Shown: positions 47,906-59,959 of the stretch, piece after piece
How the letters are laid out: each line of letters begins with the position of its first letter
How positions within the stretch are numbered: the stretch's first letter is position 1
Source: Owenia fusiformis
Taxonomy: Eukaryota > Annelida > Polychaeta > Sabellida > Oweniidae
Direction of reading: 5' to 3'
DNA: 64,000 bases
Assembly (NCBI GenBank): GCA_903813345.2
Contig: CAIIXF020000006.1
Coordinates: 10,976,348 to 11,040,347, forward strand
Translations under genes and position numbers: made by a program
Notes under the pieces: generated by a model
Seen by the model: the letters and a program-made list of their open reading frames with translations, nothing else
What the model was told of the DNA's origin: nothing
The model's database searches: none

Positions 47906-48517
47906 TAAGCCTCAGTCACATTTGCTCTACGGCGGGCGTACGGCGACCGTAGCTTCACAAAATCGATATAGAAAATCTACATAGGAATGCTTAGCCATTT
48001 ATTTTATACTGCATATTTCTCTCAAAATTGGGAAGTTACGGTAGCCGTACTGTCTTTCATTTCTACGATCACTACGCCTCAAAATGTCTGCGGTTAGATT
48101 CTTAAGCAGTCACATTTGCAGTACGGTCTTTAAATGATGACTCACGGCCAGCGTAGGGCGTTCATACGGTTAGGAGCAGGGGGTCCTTATGGCAATAATA
48201 CAGTTCGCAAAACTCAATTGTAACCCATAAAATCTCAGGGCACCCGAAAGTCGACCGTACGTCTGACGTACGACCACTGTGTGTCCTTTCTACGGTTTGA
48301 CTGCGGCTTGTTAATTTCTACGGTGACCACAGGAATGAAAACACTCCGAGTTATAATTTCTACGGCGACTCTACGGCCTGTAGAAAACTTGATCGGATAT
48401 GCCGCACTGAAACCGCAAGACGACCGTAGTTTTCCTAATGATGCCGCAGAAATTTATTGATTTCAGGGAACCACGGTCAACGTGTTGGCACCATAGAGCA
48501 AATGTGACTGAGGCTTA
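47906..48517. mobile_element. GC-rich MITE with 'taagcctcagtcacatttgc' ends
   Basis: Inverted ends of about 24 bp, 'taagcctcagtcacatttgc' and 'gcaaatgtgactgaggctta', flank a 612-bp body. Unlike the AT-rich surroundings it is full of CpG-containing phrases such as 'tacggcgaccgtag' and 'cgaccgtac', many being complements of each other. It lies 80 bp outside the foldback stack. A fragment 'gagcaaatgtgacccaggc' also occurs near 59054. Confidence 0.75.
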
Positions 48518-48994
48518 AACTATATAAACAATTGTTTCTCCCGAAGTTAACTTCAGTACTTGGTACAGGGTGCCATTAAAGAAACAAATAATAATGTCAA
48601 TGAGTAGTGATTCAAACACCAATTGAAACAAAGGGTTAATTATTTACAACCTTGTACTAAATATATGTTATAAACCATTATGAAAAGGTTGAGGTATATT
48701 TCAACTCCCACCTTTACAGTTGTAAAACTGTTAAAGTTACCAACAGTGTGTAAAGGTGGATACCAGAAGTACATATAACCTGTGAACTAAAATAAATACA
48801 ATGTTAACATTAACTATCTACTCCAGTTAATTTACTGCGATGAAAACATGTTCTGAATATATGATAGCCTGCAACATTTATATGACTGTATGATGATATC
48901 GTGTGTTTAATTTAATTCAAGGGTCACATCTGTGCCTTTTATTCGTAGTTTTCATAGACACTCAAAATAAGTCGGTGACACTGCTATGTTAACG

Positions 48995-49002
48995 TATATA
49001 TG
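48995..49002 (+). promoter_or_regulatory. Candidate TATA box for the octad-repeat gene
   Basis: TATATATG lies about 195 bp upstream of the start codon in the short gap between the preceding MITE and the ORF. By position only; AT-rich sequence gives such matches by chance. Confidence 0.25.
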
Positions 49003-49194
49003 TAGCACACTAAAACTGACGTCAAAAGGGAAGTAAAATCCGTACAATTCGTCGATTTTTGGTGAGTATGGATGGATACACCCTAAATAAATTCGAATGA
49101 GTATAATCCAGCTGTCCTTGAAATTGAAACTACTTGTACCAAACCTAGTGCAGTGTGGGCAAAATACATTGGAAAACATAACAAAACAATTGAC

Positions 49195-50127
49195 ATGGCG
49201 GAAGCTTTGCAACAAGCTATGAGTGGGCTAATGCCGGATATTATCGAGGACTCTATGCCCACGATTGTGGAAACTTTGATGGGGCGTGTAATGGGAAACA
49301 TCCTTCCCGATGTGGTTTCCGAGAAAACACCCGGTATAGTGAATGACATCACTCCTAAGGTTATCGATGATCTTATGCCCAAAGTGGCCGTAGATGCCGT
49401 GAAAAATGTACTTGGTGAACTCATGGGAAAGGTGGTTGGAGATCTCATGCCCAACATCCTCGGGGATGAGGCCCGTTCGCTCCCCAATCTTATATCTAAT
49501 ATAGTACCTAAAGTTGTTGAAGCGCTACTCCCAAAGATTCTTACAGCAGCGTTACCAAAAATATGGGATGAAGTAATGCCAGATTTTGTTACTGATATCA
49601 TGCCGGATGCCTTAGAGAATAAAATTATTAACAAAGTTGGTGAATCCTTGCCTCGTATTGTTGGAGATCGTGTTCAAGAGGTAATGAGTGAATCGTCGGA
49701 GGAGATTAAATGCGAGGTTGTGGCCCCTGTTCAAGGAGCTATGGTGCCTGATATTGTAGGCAATTCGCTCCCTCAGATTATCGACGAATCCCTCCCAGAT
49801 ATTGTCAGTGGCGCCCTTAAAGACGTCCTTGGTGGATTCATGTCGAAAATAGTAGGAGGTGGCATCTCTGAAATTATAGACGAGTCTCTAAAGAAGGTGA
49901 TCGGGGGAACCCTGCCCGATATTTTTGACGGTTTCATTGAACGCATCATAGGTGGCGCTCTTCCCGATGTTGTTACTGAAATAGTACCCGACCTTATCAG
50001 CAACTCTGTGTCCAAGATTCTCAAAAATCACATAGGGGATATTATCAAATTATTAATTGCAGATAATTTTGGGAGTATTGGAAAATTTGTCGTTGACCTC
50101 GTAGGGGAGGAACCGCCTCCGGAATAA
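49195..50127 (+). CDS. Octapeptide-repeat protein of unknown family, single exon
   Basis: 310 residues. I do not recognise the family. After an 11-residue start (MAEALQQAMSG) the chain falls into about 36 consecutive eight-residue units to residue about 302, with one 3-residue insertion (EAR). The consensus is x-(L/M/I/V)-P-(D/K)-(I/V)-(I/V/L)-x-(D/E/G/N); examples are LMPDIIED, ILPDVVSE, ALPKIWDE, SLPQIIDE, ALPDVVTE. In the C-terminal half four octads form a 32-residue higher-order unit. The tail is VGEEPPPE. It is acidic, has one Cys and one Trp, no signal peptide and no long membrane helix. ATG 49195 has good context (GACATGG); an upstream GTG in frame is not needed. No intron or stop interrupts it. 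Open frames on the other strand are by-products of the repeated codons. A regular solenoid or self-associating scaffold is a guess. Confidence 0.8.
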   Translation: MAEALQQAMSGLMPDIIEDSMPTIVETLMGRVMGNILPDVVSEKTPGIVNDITPKVIDDLMPKVAVDAVKNVLGELMGKVVGDLMPNILGDEARSLPNLISNIVPKVVEALLPKILTAALPKIWDEVMPDFVTDIMPDALENKIINKVGESLPRIVGDRVQEVMSESSEEIKCEVVAPVQGAMVPDIVGNSLPQIIDESLPDIVSGALKDVLGGFMSKIVGGGISEIIDESLKKVIGGTLPDIFDGFIERIIGGALPDVVTEIVPDLISNSVSKILKNHIGDIIKLLIADNFGSIGKFVVDLVGEEPPPE

Positions 50128-50264
50128 CATTATAATGACGTGGGATTGCGTTTTCCGATCGTCTCTGCCACTTTTTTCAATATTAAGACTACATTGGAAA
50201 CGACTATAATCATGCTACGTGTACTTTTTTATTTATTTTACAGGACCATCAGCATAATAATTGA

Positions 50265-50465
50265 TAAGGGGTAGTGTCAATATTTCAATGTCCGTCAAAA
50301 AGTAATAAATTTAGTAAGGTCTTAACCCACTCCCTCTTTTAAGGAAAGTCAAAATGATGATCCGCGCATGATGTATTAAAGGAGTCAAAATGTTGATTTG
50401 CGTGCAGTGCAGTGTGCACAAGTTAAAGTTTTTTGACGGACATTGAAATATTAACCCAACCCTTA
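50265..50465. mobile_element. MITE just downstream of the octad-repeat gene
   Basis: Inverted ends of about 35 bp share 'aatatttcaatgtccgtc'. Length 201 bp. AATAAA at 50304-50309, inside the left end, is the first such signal after the stop codon (about 177 nt away). Confidence 0.7.
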
Positions 50466-50684
50466 GAAAGTTTGAATTACGTAACGTAAGTTAGCCATAA
50501 AATGTGATTACATGTATATCAAAATGTGGACAACAGAAGTCGAAGGATTACTTTACCAATATGTAAGTAATCAGATGACTGCATTGTTGGCTATAGATTG
50601 ACTCTACAATCTGAACGACCTATTGGCTGTAACAGTTGAACAACAATCGGAATAGTCGTAGGCTAATAAAAATAGCATCATCAG

Positions 50685-50881
50685 ATAGAAGAAAAGAGCT
50701 TTAAAATGCGTTTTAATTGAAACTTCTAGCTCAGTTTTGAAGGAAGTTGCATCAATCTTTGTAAAATTCAAAACAAATCTTTAAAAAAATTGTTATGCCT
50801 TGCTTATGCCACGATCGCACCTCCTGCCTGAAAAAAATTGGGCGATCGCAATCCCCTGACTGAAAGGTGGCTACGCCCCTG
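50685..50881. repeat. Partial inverted copy of the 'ggggcgtagcca' element
   Basis: Reverse complement of much of 20089-20300: it shares 'agagctttaaaatgc', 'ttgaaggaagttgcatcaat' and ends 'ggctacgcccct'. The other end is missing. Confidence 0.7.
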
Positions 50882-51387
50882 TTGGGTTTATAAATTTAAC
50901 ATCAAATTGGCTGTATAAGTTGAATAGCATATTTGCTGTAAAAGTTGAACAACATACATGTCCATGTATTTGCTATAAAAATTTATCAACATATTGGCTA
51001 TACTGATATGCTTTGAGCAATCTATTGGCTGTACTATATACAGTTCAACACAAAGTGCCTGCTACAATTTGTAAAATGCTATTTATTTTTTAATTTATAA
51101 CAATTCTGGACGTTTAATTTCATACATTTTTACCATTCGATGGTTGGTTCCATATTATTCCAATCAATTGTTTTGTGATTACTAAATTCTGGTACTTATG
51201 AATGCAGAACACACTGGTTACCTGTTTACTGCATGAATACCAATCTAACAATACATGTACAACCTTAATAATCCTGATTGCAGTCTTCAAGGCTTTACAT
51301 TGTACAGAACATTCTGGTATAATCAAATACTATCAGTTTATTACTAAAATATTCAATATTTATACTTAAATACATCCTCCTAAGCAG

Positions 51388-51598
51388 GTATCCAGAATCC
51401 GTACCTCCTTCTTCCCCCTGCTATAACCAATTTGGAAGCGCCCGATTAAACTGAATCACATGATCTAATTATGCGCAATGACTTATACATGATTTCTGTC
51501 GCAGTGTTGCGACAACCAATCAGATTGCGAGTTCTTAATCGGGGAAATGCTAACTGCTTATAGCAGGGTGTAAAAAGAAAGAAGATATTCTGGATTTT
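51388..51598. mobile_element. MITE, about 210 bp
   Basis: The left end 'tccagaatccgtacctcctt' through 'ccctgctataa' pairs with the right end 'ttatagcaggg' through 'atattctgga'. No coding capacity. Confidence 0.55.
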
Positions 51599-51919
51599 GA
51601 AGCCCTGTGATCGGAGGATGACTTAAATATTAAAGCACTATATGTTACATATCACAGATTGAAATGCTGACTGAAAACTTTAAGGCTCTTGTGAAGGTCT
51701 TGCTTTTCTAGAATTTGCATGGCTTACAACATGCACTGTACCAGATATTATGTTATATAAAGAAACAACTGAATAATTCATTTTGCTTGTAAGACCCCTA
51801 TAAAGCTAGCTTAACTACATCCACTCGATGAGTGGAGCATTATTTTCACACAAGGCATTAAGATGACAAGATGTCACCACCTAGTTGATCACAATATTAT
51901 TAGTCAATCTTAAATTGCA

Positions 51920-52215
51920 GTTTTGAATTTCTGAAAACTTGAAAAACAAATTGGTTTATTTGAAGCAAGTTGAATTTTTGACCTTTAGAAGGTCATTGAA
52001 GGTCGACTCTTAAATCTAACGTCAGATTTGAACTGTTGATTTGAACTTCTGATAACTTGTAGATGATTTTGAAAAAAAGATTGGTCAATTTGAAGCAATT
52101 TTTTTGACATTTGTTCACTTTTTTTTACCTTGAAAAGGACATTGAAGGTCAAATCTTAAATATAAAGTCAGATTTGAACTTCTGAAAACTTGTAGATGAT
52201 TTTGAAAAAAATGAA
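51920..52215. repeat. Degenerate tandem repeat, unit about 125 bp
   Basis: Phrases 'gtcagatttgaact', 'aacttgtagatgattttgaa' and 'attgaaggtc' recur at a step of about 125 bp, roughly two and a half units. Confidence 0.6.
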
Positions 52216-52265
52216 GTCAGTCTAAACAGTATTTGTTAAGTTATTGGAAGTTTTAAGAATTTGTT

Positions 52266-52372
52266 ACAGACGCCAACCCCCAACCACCGATCGCCAACCG
52301 CCGATTGCCAACCGCTGTCACAAAAAACGGAGACCATAACAAAATGTCACCATTTTTTGGTGGTGACATAAA
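52266..52372. repeat. GC-richer repeat with 'cgccaaccgccgat' units
   Basis: Short tandem 'ccaaccaccgatcg / ccaaccgccgattg / ccaaccgc' followed by 'aaaatgtcaccattttttgg'. A related phrase ('gacgccaac') in reverse lies near 1930-1950. Probably the end of a dispersed element. Confidence 0.4.
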
Positions 52373-52540
52373 ATGAAACAGTCACAAGTACTACTTTTCT
52401 CAAAGTAACACTCAAAGCACCAAAGTGTAAAGGCTAAGGCGATGGATATGATCTCCTAATCCTAATCCTAATCTCCATACGCTACTCAATTTGACCTCAA
52501 ATGAGAAATTTGAATGCTGACGAAATAAATCCCTAATTGA

Positions 52541-55500
52541 TCACTTTTTTCGTTTATAGATTTTCTCGGCCAAGTCTAGGAACATTTGTTGAGGTAGGTC
52601 TCCACTTTGTTGTTCTATAGTTTTGATCAGCTCTGAATAGCTCTCTTCTTCAAAGTCTGCATAAACCTGCTTTAGATTCAGTTCATTATATACTGTCTTC
52701 ACTTTTGCAACATTGGCAGGGTCATCTTTAGCATAGTTCTCCTGAAAAATGGAATTAGAAAATTTGGTAGAAATTGGTAAAAGGCTTTGACAAGGAAAGA
52801 TTCTCTGAAAGGATTGAATATCAGTGTAGCAATCAGATTTGTGCGAGTGATTTTGAAACTGCTGCGTTTAATGCCCAAAAATGAAGACGTAGCGATGGGG
52901 GGTTGCAATGTGGGTTTATTCTGAAATTATGGGCGGGAATGAGTAAAAGACTGGCGAGATATCTAGACTTATAGTTGAAATGTATGAAAATTTGCTTAAT
53001 CTCACAGCTGGGTACCAAAATGCCGCTAAAACGAGGGACTCTGTACACAATAGCAATGTATCAACTGAAAGGTATTTCTGTGAAGGTCTGAATGAAACAA
53101 GTTTGAAGAAAAACGTTGTAGTGTGAGTCACAGATAGATTAAAATGCAAAGTAAGCATAACAGAATTATACACGGTCAACTAACCGCCCATAAAAACACA
53201 GACCGGTCAAGGCATTATCGGCGGTTAACCGGTTAATACTTGACACCTCTAAGTGTGACTCACAATCCTTGATTTTCAAACACCTGGTAGCTTTAAAATT
53301 CAAATTGGCAGTTTTGGGAGACATAGTGGTTACGATACGTCCTGTAAAGTAGGACCCCCGTGATAATGTCAAAATGCAAAACTAAAAATTAGCTGAAATT
53401 CAGAGCAAAGGCTTATGCAGATCATAATATTCAAGAAATGGACCAGACAGTCAAAACAAGTGGTATTTTAGTCAAAAGAAAAGGAAAAGACACCTCTTGT
53501 TTCCCGCTGATTTAACCTCAAAATGATCGTTCAACTGCAAACATGTGCAGCCATCAATTATACTAACTGAATACAGAGAAACCTCTCTCAGGCAAAAAAG
53601 ACTTGTTCACCAAGCAAATTTTTTTAAAGTTTGGGGAGAGTTGTTCAAATTGAAAAATTATTCAATATGCATCTATATACTGGAAAATATCTTACATTCA
53701 GTATCTGTAACTGTTCAGGGGAAGCTCTCTGTAAGGCTTGGACGATAAGCCAGCTACACTTGTTTTCCTCTATGTCTCGCCCCACTTTACCTATAACTTT
53801 TGGGTCACCATAGCAATCCAGGTAATCATCCTATAGAGAGATGTTCAAATGATGTTCATGAAAAAGATAAATTAAGCTCAGAGAATAAGCAAATGTATTT
53901 GGTATTCAAACAATAACCAGAACAATTACATTCACAAAATACACAGTTAAAACTATAATTCCCAACACCTCTCTTACCTGAACACCTTTCAATGTTAATG
54001 CGTTTTTTAAGTCCCAATTTTGACATGCAATAGACTTCCATGTAAAACATCAAAATGTGAACACCTGGCAATTTGAACAATTTAGGCCAGTCCCAAAGGT
54101 CCATTCACATTTTGGAGAATGAAGTTCATCAGCTTATTCCTACGTTATTAATGTCGCCAACAATTTTGATTTTATTACATAGTGTAGATTGAAATGTGAT
54201 CTTTTGAATATGTAAGATTTAATTATGGTTTTATTTTTATTTCTTTCATAAAACAAATTTTAGCAAAGCCCCTAAATAATTCATGTGTTAAAGTCCCATT
54301 GACCATTTCATCTAGGAAACTTGAGCTTTTTGTCACCAGACATGTTTAGAGAAGGAAATTAAAGTACAATCATACATTACATGTATTTCTACTATGTAAG
54401 ATTTCATTTTGATTAGAGTAAATATCAATTTCAATAGCCCTCTGTCTTTAATAACACAGTGGGGGTTCGCTAATATTTGTTTTATGAAATAAATAAAAGT
54501 ATAACCATAATTAAATCTTGAATATTCAAAAGATCACATTTCAACCTACACTATGTAAAAAAAATCAAAATTGTTGGAGACATTGATAGCGTCGAAAAAA
54601 GTCGATGAACTTCATTCTCCAAACCGAGAATGGTCCATTAATTTTCTTTGAAAATGTGACTTCTAGGTTGAGGAGATTCCCCATAGACTCCATGTTATAA
54701 TAATCACAAAAAGTGAAATATCTTTTCTTGTATTGGATAGGTAATATTTTCTTTAACTTGACATATTCTAATTTGCATAACTATCAGATACATAAGGGGA
54801 ATATGAAAATTGAACCATCAAAAAGAATATTGAAGTTTAAAGGAACTTTCTAATATCCATGTAATGTGCCCCGAATTAGCCACCTGGTGGTGAAACTGGT
54901 AACTACCTACTCGCATCTGGTTTATTGACTCACCTGAATTTGGAAGAAGTGCCCCATCTTTAAAAGTATAGTTTTCGCATTTTGATGTGAGACTTCATCG
55001 TTCAAGCCAGCCTAAAAATAAGATATGCCTATTAAATCTTTCAAGTCAATTTTTGATGTCCCATATTAACTCCCATGTTATGAAACCATGTTAATGCGAA
55101 CATTTCTCAATGTAGACTTTAATAGTGCCAAAGAGATTATTGTTGGTTAGGAATATCGTCTAGGTTTGTATTGATACAACTCGTCCCTTAATTGTGACAT
55201 ATAATTTGAATTTAGGCCACAATATATAAGAAACAAGGCAGTACATACTAAGGCAATGTTTACTTTACTCTGGTATCTACAAAAGGCCTCACCTGGTACA
55301 TTGCACATGCCACTGGTAAATAGAATGAATAAAAGGCTGTTTTCCATTTGACAATTGCACTGTATTTCTCCATGGTGAATGTAGAGAAGTCAACCTTTCC
55401 TTCAATAGGAGATGCCAACATGTCCAAATTCTGTCCAATTATGGTCTGTCCGGATACCTGAATAAAAAATCATGTTCAGGGTAATGTAAGAATTTCTGAC

Positions 55501-57056
55501 AACAGGTAAAACTTATGAAAACAATTAAGCTACAATTTCTATGTGAACACACAGGCAAAACTCCTCAAAACAACAAGCTAATTTGATAGAATCAACCAGA
55601 GAAAATCTCCTGTTGCCTGATGGTATTGAAAGCTCTACAATTTTAATATTCTGCTATATTGAACCACTTGTTAAAAATGCAAAGAAATGTACATGTAGCA
55701 TTTTTCTTTTAGGAAATGTGTACCTCGTGGAAAAGTTCCAGAAGGTCAACATAGTATGGCTGGTCTCTGAAGTGACGTTTCAGCATGTCATATACGCACA
55801 TCTCAAGCTGAAAGGCATCATTTACTGCATTCATGCCAACGCTTTCCTGAAATTGTAGAAAATATTTGATTGTCACAAATATTTGATTGTTGGAAATGGT
55901 TGCATAGTTATTGGAATATTAGCATAAACAAACATATAAATGAATGATTATGGGAAAAATAGTACAAGAGGTATATCCTAGAGCAAAAGAACTACACTGC
56001 TTCAGGGAAATATTACTTGTTGAGGACTGGCATTGTAAATGTGTTAATATGTACCTTTTTGTACCAACATGGCTTTCCACGCCGAAGTTCAGATTTGTCC
56101 ATGATGTCATCTGCCACAAGAAAAAATGCCTGAAGCTGAAAAACAAAATGTACAAATACTTTGTTGTATAAAAGTATTATGTTATGGGAGTTATTTTATT
56201 CATTAGGGAGAATTCATATGAATTCTAGGTATTTACTGTTGACCCCTGGCTAAAATCATTTTGTAAAAAGCGAAATCATCACATGTTTTTAGTAATAAAT
56301 CTCTAAATATCATTTAAAACATTTAAAATCAAACCTGCTTATTGTATTTAAAAATGATCCAATAACTTACCCATTCTATGCACCAGCCAAGTATCCGTGC
56401 TCTACGTTTATTCTCCTCTGTGACTTTGGCGGACCCTATCATGTGACAGTACGAGTTGATGACTGTCATACCACGATTCTTCTTGCCAAATGGGACATTA
56501 TAAGCAGCAACCTATGAATGATAAAGCATTGATTTTGATAGAACAACGTATTGTTATCACCACTGGAAAACAAATGGGTACATTTTTTTCTCACCATTTT
56601 TTTTCTTTATCTCTGAAATATGAAGGAAATTGGTTCACTAGTGTTTGGGTTAGATCCCAGACTAAAATACAGAATGACATACAGTATACAGTATTGAAGG
56701 CTTTGCCCAGTCACTATTCAATACTATACATGACCTGAACTTTTTCATTTGGATAACTATGTATTTTTCGTTATGTGGTCACTATATATTGAAAGCTATG
56801 TAAACTACAAAAGTATACCTCACTGGCACATACCTCTTTGAAGTAAAGCATTGCATCCATCACTTCAGGGACTTTCTCACCCCATTGTATAGTATTCTCT
56901 TCATTTAGCTCTTCAAAAAGTTTATTGAACTCTTCCACCTCCACATCTAGTTTCATTTTCTTGATGCAGTTGTTATCTTCCATACCAGGAAACTGTTTAG
57001 ATGAACTGATATTCAACCTGGAGTACACAGAAGGGATTATGTCAAAATTTTGAAGT
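52541..57056 (-). CDS. FDPS: Farnesyl pyrophosphate synthase, eight coding exons
   Basis: Joins isopentenyl diphosphate to dimethylallyl and geranyl diphosphate to give C15 farnesyl diphosphate, for sterols, ubiquinone, dolichol and prenylation. Exons on the minus strand: 57056-56834, 56511-56371, 56135-56055, 55846-55724, 55457-55293, 55011-54934, 53830-53696, 52741-52541; coding starts at ATG 56983, giving 357 residues (human cytosolic form 353). All coding introns are phase 0. The first Asp-rich motif DDIMD is at 106-110, preceded by FFLVA whose Phe pair sets the C15 length; the second, DDYLD, is at 247-251. [12 protein letters not shown] and the basic end KIYKRKK match the family. The exon stays open upstream of ATG 56983 to the acceptor at 57057, so a longer N-terminus from a distal exon is possible. 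No sign of decay. Confidence 0.95.
54098..54637. mobile_element. MITE in an intron of farnesyl pyrophosphate synthase
   Basis: Inverted arms of about 170 bp: 'ttggagaatgaagttcatc' on the left, 'gatgaacttcattctccaaa' on the right, continuing through 'caattttgattt' and 'agatttaattatggtt'. The outer ends read 'ggtccattc' and 'gaatggtcc'. Lies between the exons at 53830 and 54934. Confidence 0.75.
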
Positions 57057-58864
57057 CTGTAAAAATAAAGTTGAGAAGTTTTATTTGAGGAGGGGTTTGC
57101 AAATATGTTGTAGGTATTACAATGAGAGGGAAAGGGCGGTGGATGTTGTGTAATTTAATATTTTAACTGGACCCCTGATCAAATACATATATCAGTAGTA
57201 GAACCTTCAAGCTTATTTACCAAATACATTATCCCATTTCCTTATGTACCTTAAAAATCTCTATCTCAATTAAATATTATTTGTCCAATGACTACATACA
57301 ATGTTGTATTTGTCCAATGACTACATACAATGTTGTATTTGTCCAATGACTACATACGGTGTTGTAGTCAAGCGGACTGTTTGTCGATGCTATGACAAAC
57401 ATATTGTTATCAATTATCAATAAACAAAAAACTAATGATTTAGACATTATTCTAAAAGCCTATGATGCAATATCCTTCCTCTACAGTGACGTCTCTGCTC
57501 TTGATATTCAAACATTTCTTTGATTGTATAGTATTTGACCTTACATTGCAGCTAGTTTCTGCTTTAATCCTGTAAATAAGTGAGGCAGCATTCTTGCAGC
57601 AATTTGGAATTTCAAAATGAAAATAGATATATTTCATGCAACTCTAGTCATCCACTTTGTTTAATAAAGGCAATATCAATATTAGGACAATTAACATTTT
57701 GGTGGCTTTTCTTAACTTAGTAATTTTTTGAGACAAAAATGCATCTACAAGTATAAGCCCTAAAATCTTGATTAAGCAAATATTGTAAATTCTTGGTGGG
57801 GAACACTTTTTCAACTTTCAATGATTTTTGCAGAATGTATTTCCAGATTGCTTGCAGCCGAAATAGAGGAAAGCCTGAAAATAAAATAATAAAATGAGTT
57901 TACCCAATGCGTCAGAGTGGGAATTTTAAACCTGTGCAAATGTTTACTTAGTGAAATTTTGTTTTCAAATATGGCTTCCATTCAGATGCCTGACAACTCT
58001 TAAAATAAATAAATAAAGAACAGGCGCACTCTCAATCTTCTGCAATATTATCAAGGGTCTAAGTGGTGATTTCATGTTTTTATCATTCTACTAAACAATT
58101 CAAGTTCATTTTCAATCAGATAAATAATGTATTTTCTAAAGCTTGAACCTAACACACAATCTACATGTACTATTAATAATATATAGCCGACATTAGCTCA
58201 ACAAACACCAATGAGGCAAATTACCAATTGCCCCAATGAATCCCATTGCATCTCACCAATCACCATTATGCCCATTCAAGTCCCACGGAAATGATGTTAT
58301 TTTAGTTTAGAAGATTTTGCCACCGTCATTTTGATCCAAAGGTCACCTGACATGTCACACAAGTCCTACCTATGATGATCCATGGAAATAATGGACATGT
58401 TCATTCTTGATGGGTCTTGCCCCATGAAGCCTGATGGACTAACACAAGGTCCTATGCAATGTTAAGTGCATGGAGCTTAAGCTAGCAAAATGAAATGAGT
58501 TTTTTAATTGTGTTAAAGAGCTACAATGTACACAGGTATATGTTTTCTACACACTTTCATGTGCATGTAAGCATGTTCAAGACAATTATCAAGAACAGAG
58601 TTGTGGAATATTTTGAATGAAATTGGTCTCAAGTTCTAATCATGTATAATTTTACTTTTCAAACTGAAGTAAAAGTTTTACTATTACTAAACTAAAGTCC
58701 ACTTCACCTTTTCTCTCTGTTAATCAAAATTAAAGAAATTAAGCATTCAAAGACCCCAGTGCAATATGAATATTATAATAAATACATTCATTTACATGCA
58801 AAATGTCTATATTAGTTGGATTGCTTCTGGTTTGGCAAATAAAATGTGTGGCATCTTCCCTCTT
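57057..58864. other. Flank upstream of farnesyl pyrophosphate synthase, no exon recognised
   Basis: Either a long first intron or an intergenic region. Holds a 31-bp tandem repeat (57281-57365). An acceptor-like site near 57880 (minus) has no convincing donor after it. Nothing else was identified. Confidence 0.5.
57281..57365. repeat. 31-bp tandem repeat, three units
   Basis: 'ttgtccaatgactacataca' plus 'atgttgtat' is repeated three times; the last unit has 'cggtgttgta'. The first two units are identical. Confidence 0.9.
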
Positions 58865-59507
58865 ATACCGTAAAACGGGTATTGTTAGCGAGGGGTAATT
58901 GTTAGCGATCGCTATAGTTTCGCTAATTCGCTAAAAATAACCGGGGTTAAAATAAACCGGGCGCTAAAATTAGCAAATTCCCAGGAAACTACATGAATAC
59001 TAGTATTTAAGGAGCTTTTCGTTCAGTGCTCGACTTCCGGTTTGTAATGGATCGGAGCAAATGTGACCCAGGCATTAGGGGCATACTCATAGGACAGAAA
59101 TGCAAAACTAGGACGACAACGTGAAATTACCGGTACATGTTTCACGGCGTTGGACGTATATCTTAACCGTGAAGACGAAAAATCAACGATTTAAATGCTA
59201 CATTTTGTGATGAGTCAGATGAGATTAGTTTGGACCGAAAAATCAACGATTTTAAATGCTACCGTGGTTTTGTGATTAGTCAGATGAGATTACAGTAGTT
59301 TGGACCAATACCATGTGCTTTAGAAGTCTTACATTTTGATAATTCCTCTGTCATGTCCGTTATTAAATGATAAAATTTCTAATGCATTTCGCTAATTTGA
59401 TTTTTTAAAGATTAATCTTCATTTCGCTAAAATTTCCCGCGCTAAAACCCCCTAAAATTGAAAATCGCTTAAATTTCCCAGTGTCAAAATTACCCGTTTT
59501 ACAGTAT
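58865..59507. mobile_element. MITE with 'ataccgtaaaacgggta' ends
   Basis: Ends 'ataccgtaaaacgggta' and 'tacccgttttacagtat' are inverted; both are followed inward by 'cgctaa' phrases. The body contains an imperfect direct duplication of a roughly 70-bp segment ('gaccgaaaaatcaacgattt' at about 59174 and 59233) and a fragment resembling the 47906-48517 MITE end (about 59054). Confidence 0.7.
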
Positions 59508-59564
59508 TTTGATGCTTCTTGGCCATGTTATTTTCGAAACAAATCAACATGGTATTGATTTTCA

Positions 59565-59778
59565 GGCCCGTAGCCACCTTTTGCCAAGAAGGGGGGGGGG
59601 GGGGCGATTTTCAAAAAATTATCAGGTGGGTTCAAATTTGACAATTTTATCCCAAAATGGCCAAAATCACATACAAAGTGCTCAGAATGGTGAAAAACTG
59701 CAAGACTTTGAAAGAATTTTTGATCAGGGGGGATTTGCTTAAACCCTCAAACCCCCTCTGGTTGGTTATGGGCCTGGG
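59565..59778. repeat. Short dispersed repeat ('cccgtagcca' family)
   Basis: Starts 'ggcccgtagccacc', has a 14-nt G-run and ends with 'ggttatgggcctggg'. Related to 1251-1418. Confidence 0.5.
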
Positions 59779-59959
59779 TTTATTGCACATAAAACTAAAT
59801 TATAACTGCAATATAACAAACGTTTTGCATATACAGGTACACTCTGAATGAATTTTTCATATTATAATATGGCACTGTGGCCTTTTTATTGATTTTTTAT
59901 TCTAGTATGTTTCAGCTGAGACTAACATAAAATTTGGTATGTTATTGTTAGTCTCAGGT

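Noticed and set aside
49083-50024. Long open frames on the minus strand opposite the octad-repeat gene
   Set aside because: They follow from the repeated codons of the plus-strand gene and give Ser/Thr-rich chains without a start context or structure of their own.
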